DNA from: Gemmataceae bacterium
Lineage (GTDB): Bacteria > Planctomycetota > Planctomycetia > Gemmatales > Gemmataceae
Direction of reading: 5' to 3'
NCBI GenBank assembly: GCA_026418875.1
Contig: JAOAAM010000323.1
Span: 1 to 5,041 of the forward strand
DNA: 5,041 bases
Numbering within the stretch: position 1 is the first letter of the stretch; every line of letters begins with the position of its first letter. The position numbers and the translations under genes were made by a program. Positions 1 to 5,041 of the stretch are shown piece by piece. The notes under the pieces were generated by a model that saw only the letters and a program-made list of their open reading frames with translations, did not search any database and was not told the DNA's origin.

Positions 1-1
1 G

Positions 2-2431
2 ATCGGCGGCAAGACCGAACTGGAGCGGAACATCATCTCGGCCAACGGGCTGAACGGTATCCACCTGCGGCCGGACTTCGCCAACCCGCTGGTCCCGGTC
101 TTCAGCAACAACAACAAGATCCAGGGCAACTTCATCGGCACCGATGCCACGGGCACCGGCAAGTTCGGCAACGGCAACGCTGGCATCTACATCGACGGCG
201 GCAACAACAACCTCATCGGTGGCAAGCTGCACGACGTGGCCAACAAACTCGAGGAAGGCAACGTCATCGCGAACAGCGGGGCGAGCGGCGTGGCCATCCT
301 CGAAGACAACGGCATGGCCCGCGGCAACTCGATCCTGGGCAACAACATCTACGGCAGCGGCCGCTTGGGCATCGACTTGGGCAGCAACCTCGGCCTGGTC
401 ACCTTGAACGACAAGCTCGATGCCGACGTCGGGGCCAACAACCTGCAAAACTTCCCCGAAATCACCTTCGCGGAAGTCGGCCTGGTCTCCAGCGTCGCCC
501 AAGGCAAACTGCACAGCCTGCCGAACAAGCTGTTCCGCATCGAGTTCTTCGGCGACGACGTGGCCAACCCGAACGGCACCCCGGCCGGCTACGGCCAAGG
601 CCGGACCTACCTCGGCTCCGTCGATGTCACGACCAACGCTGCCGGCGATGCCACCTTCAGCTTCTTCGCCCCGGTGTCCTTCGCGGCAGGTGGCGTGATC
701 TCCGCGACGGCCACCAACCTCGCCACCGGCGACACCTCCGAGTTCTCGAAGGCCAAGCTCGTCGAACAAGCCGTCGGCCGCATCGAGGGTGTCAAGTTCG
801 ACGATCTGAACGGCAACGGCGTCCGCGATCCAGGCGAACCGGGCTTGCCGGGCTGGGTCATCGAACTCGAAGTCGCCGACGCGAACGGCCTGTTCGACGG
901 CGAGGTCGATGCCAAGGCCGTCACCGACTCGACCGGTCGGTACGTCTTCAACAATCTGACCGATGGCAAGTACCTGCTCCGCGAAGTGCAGCAGACCGGC
1001 TGGGTGCAGACCGCTGGTCCGGTGCCCAACCCGGTGCAGATCACGGGCGGGGCCGCCATCACCGGTGCCGACTTCGGCAACTTCAAGATGGCCAAGATCT
1101 TCGGCGTCAAGTTCGAGGATAAGAATGGCAACGGCGTCCGCGACCCGGGTGAAGGCCCCATCGCCGGCGTCACCATCAACCTCATCGACGCGAAGTCCGG
1201 CACCATCCTGACCTCGACCGTCACCGACCTGAGCGGTAACTACGCCTTCACCAACCTCTACGTCGGTAAGTACGGCAAGAACGACACCGGCTTCTACCGT
1301 GTCCGCGAAGTCGTCCCGCCAGGCTACATCCAGACCACGCCCAACCCCGCTGATTTCCAAATCACCAGCGGCAAGAGCGTCGGCCCGCTGGACTTCGGCA
1401 ACCAGCAGAAGGGCGGCGGCGGTGGCGGCGGCGGTGGCGGCGGCGGACCGACCGGCAACATTATCGTCACCGGTTCCGGCGAAGGCTCCGTCGGCATGGT
1501 CCGGGTCTTCAACGCCACCAAGCAGACCCTCCTGTACAACTTCGTACCCTTCGGTGCAGGATTCCGCGGCGGCGTCCGAGTGGCTCGCGGCGATGTCAAT
1601 GGCGACGGCGCGGTCGACATCATCGCCGGACCCGGTAGCGGCACCGCCCGCAACATGCAGACCAGCCCCACCATCGTCGTCTACGACGGCGCCACCGGCA
1701 AGCAACTCTCGCAGTTCTTCGCCTTCGACGCCAGCTACAAGGGCGGCGTCTACGTGGCCGCCGGCGACGTCAACAACGATGGCCGCGCCGACATCGTCGT
1801 CGGCATGGGCACCACCCCCATGGTCAAGATCTTCGACGGACAGACCGGCTTGGAAATTAACAGCTTCATGGCCTACGATGCCAAGTTCAAGGGTGGCGTC
1901 CGCGTCGCGGTGGGCGATGTCAACGCCGACGGCTTCGCCGACATCATCACCATCCCCGGCAAGGGCTTGGCCACCGCCGTCCGCGTCTGGGACAACGCCA
2001 ACCCCGATGTCAAGGGCTACCCGTGGCTCATCCGCGAGTTCACCGCCTTCGAGCCGAGCTTCAAGGGCGGCGGCTTCGTCACCGCGGGCAACATCAACGG
2101 CGACAACTTCGCCGACATCATCGTCGCCCCGGATGCCGGTCGCCGCGCCGATGTCCGAGTCTACGATGGGGCCACCAACAAGATGGTCCACACCTTCATC
2201 GCCGCCGGCGATCCCTCGCGGCCCAGCATGATCTTCTCCGACCCGGCTTGGAATGCCGGCGTCCGCATCACCGTCGCGGACCTCAACGGCGACGGACTCG
2301 ACGAGGTCATCACCGGCCCAGGACGCCTCCGCAACCCACGCGTCCGAGGTTACGAAGTCAAGACCGGCAAGCGGCTCATGGACTTCACGCCGTTCTCCAG
2401 CAGCTTCCTTGGTGGTGTGTTCGTCGGCTAG
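2..2431 (+). CDS. Large modular secreted protein, 3' part: beta-helix, SdrD-B-like domains and FG-GAP propeller
   Basis: The frame is open from base 2, so the true start is upstream and the internal GTG at 236 is not a start. The visible 809 residues read as modules. Residues 1-128 are parallel beta-helix rungs; IGGK recurs at 1 and 72, with GNFIGTDATGTG between. Residues about 129-255 form the beta-sandwich (FPEI, then SATATNLATGDTSEFS) that usually follows such helices in planctomycete and CSLREA-type proteins. Residues 260-362 and 364-470 are two SdrD-B-like (Cna-B fold) domains, each with NGNGVRDPGE, a calcium-type loop. Twelve glycines (471-482) link to an FG-GAP/VCBS propeller (483-809) with acidic loops at 530, 588, 638, 696 and 759. 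No catalytic motif, sorting signal or C-terminal membrane segment is visible. A structural or adhesive role at the cell surface is inferred. Codons strongly favour C in third position. The module calls are firm; the function is not known. Confidence 0.93.
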   Translation: MGGKTELERNIISANGLNGIHLRPDFANPLVPVFSNNNKIQGNFIGTDATGTGKFGNGNAGIYIDGGNNNLIGGKLHDVANKLEEGNVIANSGASGVAILEDNGMARGNSILGNNIYGSGRLGIDLGSNLGLVTLNDKLDADVGANNLQNFPEITFAEVGLVSSVAQGKLHSLPNKLFRIEFFGDDVANPNGTPAGYGQGRTYLGSVDVTTNAAGDATFSFFAPVSFAAGGVISATATNLATGDTSEFSKAKLVEQAVGRIEGVKFDDLNGNGVRDPGEPGLPGWVIELEVADANGLFDGEVDAKAVTDSTGRYVFNNLTDGKYLLREVQQTGWVQTAGPVPNPVQITGGAAITGADFGNFKMAKIFGVKFEDKNGNGVRDPGEGPIAGVTINLIDAKSGTILTSTVTDLSGNYAFTNLYVGKYGKNDTGFYRVREVVPPGYIQTTPNPADFQITSGKSVGPLDFGNQQKGGGGGGGGGGGGPTGNIIVTGSGEGSVGMVRVFNATKQTLLYNFVPFGAGFRGGVRVARGDVNGDGAVDIIAGPGSGTARNMQTSPTIVVYDGATGKQLSQFFAFDASYKGGVYVAAGDVNNDGRADIVVGMGTTPMVKIFDGQTGLEINSFMAYDAKFKGGVRVAVGDVNADGFADIITIPGKGLATAVRVWDNANPDVKGYPWLIREFTAFEPSFKGGGFVTAGNINGDNFADIIVAPDAGRRADVRVYDGATNKMVHTFIAAGDPSRPSMIFSDPAWNAGVRITVADLNGDGLDEVITGPGRLRNPRVRGYEVKTGKRLMDFTPFSSSFLGGVFVG
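1412..1447 (+). repeat. 12-bp tandem repeat, three units, encoding a polyglycine linker
   Basis: Three consecutive 12-base units, GGCGGCGGCGGT twice and then GGCGGCGGCGGA, encode twelve glycines between the second SdrD-B-like domain and the propeller. The unit is in frame, so gain or loss of a copy changes linker length by four residues without breaking the protein. The regular period suggests duplication by slippage rather than independent codon choice. Confidence 0.85.
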
Positions 2432-2458
2432 CACCCCAACCCATCGCTGAAAACTCCC

Positions 2459-2500
2459 GCCCGCTGTCGGCAATCCAACCGCCAGCGGGCTTTTCCTTTT
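2459..2500 (+). terminator. Rho-independent terminator of the modular surface protein gene
   Basis: GCCCGCTG (2459-2466) pairs perfectly with CAGCGGGC (2483-2490). A single T-C mismatch (2467/2482) is followed by three more pairs, CGG (2468-2470) with CCG (2479-2481), closing an eight-base loop. The stem is followed directly by TTTTCCTTTT. It lies 27 bases after the TAG stop and should separate this gene from the next. Confidence 0.9.
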
Positions 2501-2608
2501 CCTGGACCCCACCCGAACGACGGGCCGCGACTTCTCCTGCGCGGATCGTGCTCGACGCGATGACAACAAATAGACTGTCCTCACACGCCCAAGAACCAGT
2601 TACCTCGG

Positions 2609-2935
2609 ATGACACGCATGAGCTCGAGCAATTTGTTGACCCCACCGACCGAACGCCCCTCCTGGCTCAGGTGCCTCAATGACTTCATCCTCCGTCACGT
2701 TCGGATCATCGAAATGATCGGCGTCCTCATGCGCATCTTCAGCTTCTCCCTCGTCAGTTGGCTTGGCCCCGAAAGCCCCTTCATGTTCGTTTGGATCTTC
2801 AACACGATCGACGCGATCATGCTCTCCTGGTGCGCCATCCTCAAACGAGATGCAGCATACACGGTGCTGAACATCTTCTGGGTCGGCGTAGGCATCGTGG
2901 GCATCGCTCGCGCCGGTGGGTTCAGCCCACACTGA
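2609..2935 (+). CDS. Small hypothetical membrane protein
   Basis: This 108-residue protein is not one I recognise. Residues 57-78 (rich in Phe, Trp, Ile and Leu) and 84-100 form two likely membrane helices joined by a short basic loop, LKRD. Residues 37-52 may be a third, shorter or interfacial segment. The first 30 residues are polar and look disordered. Codons favour C in third position, as in the upstream gene, which supports real coding. The start is uncertain: ATG 2609 lacks a clear Shine-Dalgarno sequence, and ATG 2618 or ATG 2714 (directly before the hydrophobic part) are alternatives. The gene lies 118 bases after the upstream terminator, so it needs its own promoter; I see no convincing one. 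A small transporter subunit or accessory membrane protein is possible, but nothing visible decides it. Confidence 0.72.
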   Translation: MTRMSSSNLLTPPTERPSWLRCLNDFILRHVRIIEMIGVLMRIFSFSLVSWLGPESPFMFVWIFNTIDAIMLSWCAILKRDAAYTVLNIFWVGVGIVGIARAGGFSPH

Positions 2936-3061
2936 GCTGATCGTTCCGAACACAATCCGCAGCATGGGCTTCTTCTTCCCACCTTCCGCGGTGGGGCGTA
3001 CATTTTCGATCATTTCCTTCATTTCCATCATTCCACCCAGGGTGATCATCGCAATGAGTCT
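2936..3061 (+). other. Intergenic spacer without a recognised gene
   Basis: This stretch follows the small membrane gene and leads into the hairpin cluster. It holds a six-pair inverted repeat, CCCACC (2978-2983) with GGTGGG (2990-2995), which lacks a T-tract and so is not a convincing terminator. The complementary strand is open here and has coding-like Lys and Glu codons, but I cannot assign it to a family. Confidence 0.4.
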
Positions 3062-3089
3062 CCCCCCGAGCGGGGGGCGTTAGCCCCCC
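3062..3089. repeat. Hairpin repeat A (G/C-run palindromes)
   Basis: Three runs, CCCCCC (3062-3067), GGGGGG (3072-3077) and CCCCCC (3084-3089), allow two mutually exclusive hairpins. The better one pairs GGGGGGC (3072-3078) with GCCCCCC (3083-3089) around the four-base loop GTTA. No T-tract follows, so it is not a typical terminator. It resembles the short GC-rich intergenic palindromes I associate with planctomycete genomes, though copy number cannot be judged from this window. Confidence 0.7.
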
Positions 3090-3116
3090 GTGTGTTGAAA
3101 ACGAATCTCCTCCGAG

Positions 3117-3136
3117 CCGCGGACGCCAGTCCGCGG
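3117..3136. repeat. Hairpin repeat B, perfect 8-bp stem
   Basis: CCGCGGAC (3117-3124) pairs perfectly with GTCCGCGG (3129-3136) around the four-base loop GCCA. It has the same design as repeat A (GC-rich stem, loop of G, two pyrimidines, A) with a different stem sequence, and is centred about 46 bases downstream of it. It is probably part of one composite dispersed element. Confidence 0.72.
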
Positions 3137-3139
3137 GTT

Positions 3140-3169
3140 GCATCCAAACCATCCCGAAGTCTTGGATGC
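3140..3169. repeat. Inverted repeat C, 8-bp arms
   Basis: GCATCCAA (3140-3147) and TTGGATGC (3162-3169) are perfect inverse complements around a 14-base loop. The repeat starts three bases after hairpin B and ends nine bases before the ATG of the MauE-like remnant. It may be the end of the same repeat element, or a site at which such elements nest. Confidence 0.6.
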
Positions 3170-3178
3170 CCCCGGCCA

Positions 3179-3439
3179 ATGTCAAGCAACCAGCCGCCAA
3201 CCTGCCCAAAGCGAAAAAAATCCCTCGCGGGGCTTGAATTGGGGGTTGCCTGGCTGGTACTATCAGGGCGATTCCCGGCGGTGGCCTGGCTGGCCGCGGT
3301 GGGTCTGTTCTCCGCGTTCTCGGCTGTCAACATTCTCTTGTTAACACAAGGTGTGACCCGCTGTGGCTGCCTGGGCGATAACTCTACTTCGCCCGGCTGG
3401 ATGCTGGCACTTCCACTGCTATCGGGAGTACACCCTTGA
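3179..3439 (+). pseudogene. Truncated MauE/DoxX-like redox membrane protein
   Basis: From ATG 3179 this reads 86 residues. Helices at about 16-30 (ending LVLSGRFP) and 34-56 are followed by CGC at residues 62-64 and then SPGWMLAL. Hydrophobic segment, LSGRxP, helix, CGCFG-like motif and SPW is the core pattern of MauE-like membrane proteins, which in methylamine utilisation help mature a disulfide-rich enzyme. Members are usually well over 100 residues with further helices on both sides. Here the amino end is a polar non-homologous stretch starting against the repeat cluster, and the reading stops where the last helix should run. No Shine-Dalgarno sequence precedes ATG 3179, and the in-frame GTG at 3092 would begin inside the repeats. 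Neither other + frame restores the missing parts. I favour a decayed gene; a short functional protein is possible. Confidence 0.6.
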
Positions 3440-3511
3440 CCGATTTGATTTACCGTGAAGCTGCCCTTTCTTCGAGGAACTCTTACCTGATAATGGCTTT
3501 ACGACACCGAG

Positions 3512-3519
3512 AAAAGGGG
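3512..3519 (+). promoter_or_regulatory. Ribosome-binding site bearing on the start of the anchored protein
   Basis: AAAAGGGG is the best Shine-Dalgarno-like sequence upstream of the gene. It directly abuts ATG 3520 and sits six bases before the in-frame GTG 3526, so spacing favours GTG while codon preference favours ATG. Either choice leaves an intact signal peptide. The earlier in-frame ATG 3493 and TTG 3436 have nothing comparable. Confidence 0.5.
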
Positions 3520-4527
3520 ATGTCCGTGTTTCGTTTGCCATTGGTCGCCTTGGTCGTCGGCATGCACTTGAATGGGTCGCTCTACAGTGCTGACGACGAA
3601 ATCCGCCGGCGTTTTCGCGAGCTTTATCAACCGCACGCTGAAAGGCTGGCGCGTGATTGGGGCACGTTCAAAATCAGGACGTCTAGGATCTCACCGGGAC
3701 CGGAAGTCACTGAGAAAATGACAGCAACGGAGTTCGTTTCTCCGCGTTGCTGGTATTCAACATTTCAAACAGTTGGTATTGATAATCAAACCAACACGAT
3801 CAAGTTTCGTAGTGCCAAGATGATCGAAGCAGGGAACAACCACTATGCGTTTATTGTGAGCAAGAGTAAAAGCGAGCAAAATTACACACTCTCATCCGTG
3901 AGGCGGTATCAAACAAAAGTCGAAAGATTTCAATGGGAGGGAGTGTATCGCGATATTGTGTTGACGGGCAAGCCCTACATCGATCTGGTTGACGACCCTG
4001 CCGTAAAGTTTCTTGCACTGGGTCCGGCTCGATTTGCAGATCTCCCGTGCTATGAGCTTGCGGTGTTCAGTCCGAATTTCGAGCGGCCAGGAGGTGATAC
4101 AAAACCTGCTGTCTGCTCATTTTTTTTTGATGACCAGAGAGGATGGCTCGGGATTGGCTGGCGCTCAAGTCTGTTGGAGGGCGAAACAAAGCGACCTATT
4201 GAGGAAACTGAGATTACTTATGACCGTGCAGGGGACGGTTTATTGCGCTTTAGCAAAATGTCCCATTGGTGGAGATTTAGCAAAGACGGTCAAAGGATCG
4301 GTAAACCTTCAGTCGAAGCGGTGGTTGAGGAGTTTGAGCGGCTTGAGGCAATTGATGAGGCCCAAAGTCGCCTGAGTTATTATGGATTGCCGGAACCAGC
4401 GGATGTCATTTGGGAAAAGCCGACACCGATGTATGTTTGGCTGTTGCTTGCCGCAGCGGTCTGTGCTGTATTGGCATTCACCCTGCGTTGGTGGGTCAAA
4501 CGAAGGCAAAGGCAAGCGGTATCATGA
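3520..4527 (+). CDS. Signal-peptide protein with C-terminal membrane anchor, planctomycete hypothetical
   Basis: From ATG 3520 the protein is 335 residues. The start resembles a signal peptide: a short basic n-region, hydrophobic LPLVALVVG, and possible cleavage after SLYSA near residue 24. A long beta-rich, charged region follows with no enzyme motif I recognise; its fold could be LolA-like, which is only a guess. Near the carboxyl end LSYYGLPEP leads to a membrane helix at about 305-322 and a basic tail, RWWVKRRQRQ, so the main domain should face outward and the tail the cytoplasm. I recall similar YGLPEP plus anchor endings in planctomycete proteins encoded beside DUF1559 genes, but cannot check this. 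The next gene starts nine bases on, implying coupled translation. G+C is clearly lower than in its neighbours: 25 and 26 of 60 in two sampled rows, against 37 of 60 in one row of the next gene. Confidence 0.85.
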   Translation: MSVFRLPLVALVVGMHLNGSLYSADDEIRRRFRELYQPHAERLARDWGTFKIRTSRISPGPEVTEKMTATEFVSPRCWYSTFQTVGIDNQTNTIKFRSAKMIEAGNNHYAFIVSKSKSEQNYTLSSVRRYQTKVERFQWEGVYRDIVLTGKPYIDLVDDPAVKFLALGPARFADLPCYELAVFSPNFERPGGDTKPAVCSFFFDDQRGWLGIGWRSSLLEGETKRPIEETEITYDRAGDGLLRFSKMSHWWRFSKDGQRIGKPSVEAVVEEFERLEAIDEAQSRLSYYGLPEPADVIWEKPTPMYVWLLLAAAVCAVLAFTLRWWVKRRQRQAVS

Positions 4528-4540
4528 GAGCGTATCATGA
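4519..4540 (+). promoter_or_regulatory. Stop-start junction with 9-bp direct repeat and ribosome-binding site
   Basis: GTATCATGA occurs at 4519-4527 and again at 4532-4540. The first copy contains the TGA stop of the anchored protein; the second contains the ATG of the pseudopilin. GAGAG (4526-4530) lies six bases before that ATG and overlaps the stop, an arrangement that fits translational coupling. Confidence 0.65.
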
Positions 4541-5041
4541 AAAAAACTCGACTGGCCATTCGTGGCTTCACACTCATTGAGTTGCTCACGGTCATTGCCA
4601 TTATCTCGGTCCTGACGGGTCTTACGTTGGCGGCGGTGCAGCGGGTTCGGGCCGCGGCGGTCAGGATGAAATGCCAGAACCAGATTCGGCAAGTGGCCCT
4701 GGCATTGCAGAACTATCATGAAGCGAAGCAGTCGCTGCCGATGGGTCATCGGCCATTCCTGCCGGGGATGATCCGACCGTGGACAGGTTGGACGTTGGAT
4801 GTGCTGCCGTGGATCGAACGAGAGGCGTTATATCGCCAGGCGGAGGAGGCGTTTCGACGAATTCCGGTCCCGTTGGGGCATTTGGACAGGCCGCCGCATG
4901 CGGAGTTACTCAAGACGGTGGTGTCGTTGTACGTTTGCCCGGCGGATGATCGGGCTGCGGAACCGCAGGTGGCTGAATGGGACGGCTACGAGGTTGCCTT
5001 CACGAACTACTTGGGAGTGTGTGGGACGGATTGTCGGGCGC
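4537..5041 (+). CDS. DUF1559 family type IV pilin-like (pseudopilin) protein, 3' end missing
   Basis: 168 residues are visible before the window ends. The amino end is a class III prepilin signal: a basic leader [10 protein letters not shown], then [16 protein letters not shown]. Prepilin peptidase would cut after Gly10 and methylate Phe11; Glu15 is the conserved +5 glutamate. The helix runs to about residue 35. DUF1559 landmarks follow: [17 protein letters not shown] (46-62) with [20 protein letters not shown] (85-99), LYVCPADD (131-138) and NYLG (157-160). The usual C-terminal part with its HxxxxxxxxxDG motif lies beyond the window. Such proteins are secreted pseudopilins greatly expanded in planctomycetes; their function is largely unknown. 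Start choice is firm: ATG 4537 has GAGAG at six bases and gives the correct leader length. Cysteines at 46, 134, 162 and 166 could form disulfides. Confidence 0.95.
   Translation, partial: MKKTRLAIRGFTLIELLTVIAIISVLTGLTLAAVQRVRAAAVRMKCQNQIRQVALALQNYHEAKQSLPMGHRPFLPGMIRPWTGWTLDVLPWIEREALYRQAEEAFRRIPVPLGHLDRPPHAELLKTVVSLYVCPADDRAAEPQVAEWDGYEVAFTNYLGVCGTDCRA

Noticed and set aside
236..238. GTG as the start of the modular protein
   Set aside because: The frame is open back to base 2 and encodes beta-helix rungs continuous with those after 236.
607..1224. Long open frame on the minus strand (205 codons)
   Set aside because: It is antisense to the SdrD-B-like domains, whose motifs are unmistakable in the + frame; it is Ser/Pro/Thr-rich and arises from the C-ending codons of the real gene.
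1299..2231. Long + strand frame (310 codons) inside the propeller region
   Set aside because: Composition is almost all Ser, Ala, Pro, Thr and Arg, typical of an out-of-frame reading of GC-rich DNA; the real frame shows the FG-GAP repeats.
2978..2995. Six-pair hairpin as terminator of the small membrane gene
   Set aside because: No T-tract follows; the downstream bases are GCGTACA.
2600..3049. 149-codon minus-strand gene
   Set aside because: Most of it mirrors the small membrane gene and is acidic and low-complexity; only the part outside that gene is kept, as a weak finding.
3062..3169. CRISPR array or tRNA
   Set aside because: Repeats are inverted, not regularly spaced direct copies, and there is no cloverleaf or CCA end.
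3489..3494. GATAAT as a -10 promoter element for the anchored protein
   Set aside because: It matches TATAAT in five of six positions, but no acceptable -35 lies 16-18 bases upstream, so it was not annotated.
3436..3519. TTG 3436 or ATG 3493 as the start of the anchored protein
   Set aside because: They would add a polar stretch before the signal peptide and lack a ribosome-binding site; TTG 3436 also overlaps the stop of the MauE-like frame.

Overview
The window looks like a planctomycete chromosome, most likely Gemmata-like (Gemmataceae). I infer this from four things: a very large modular secreted protein (beta-helix, SdrD-B-like and FG-GAP modules), a DUF1559-type pseudopilin, GC-rich coding DNA, and GC-rich hairpin repeats between genes. 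No rRNA or other taxonomic marker is present, so the assignment rests on gene families recognised from memory.

Layout, all on the + strand. (1) Bases 2-2431 are the 3' end of a large secreted, probably surface, protein whose start lies upstream. It reads right-handed beta-helix, a beta-sandwich module, two SdrD-B-like calcium domains, a 12-glycine linker and a six-blade FG-GAP propeller. A strong intrinsic terminator follows at 2459-2500. (2) Bases 2609-2935 encode a small unrecognised membrane protein. (3) Bases 2936-3178 are intergenic and carry a cluster of three perfect inverted repeats, two of which share one hairpin design. (4) Bases 3179-3439 hold the core of a MauE/DoxX-like redox membrane protein with a CGC motif. 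It appears to lack both ends and is probably a decayed gene. (5) Bases 3520-4527 encode a signal-peptide protein with one C-terminal membrane anchor, in DNA clearly lower in GC than its neighbours. (6) Nine bases later, at 4537, a DUF1559 type IV pilin-like (pseudopilin) gene begins and runs off the window.

Genes 5 and 6 are almost certainly one transcription unit: the stop and start codons sit inside two copies of a 9-bp repeat, and the second ribosome-binding site overlaps the first gene's stop. The MauE-like remnant just upstream suggests an original cassette of redox membrane protein, anchored extracytoplasmic protein and pseudopilin. The large upstream gene is insulated by its terminator and is probably unrelated.

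No tRNA, rRNA, CRISPR array, transposase or phage gene was seen. No confirmed new system is evident. The items most worth a second look are the twin-hairpin repeat, the truncated redox gene beside it, and the low-GC anchored protein coupled to the pseudopilin.
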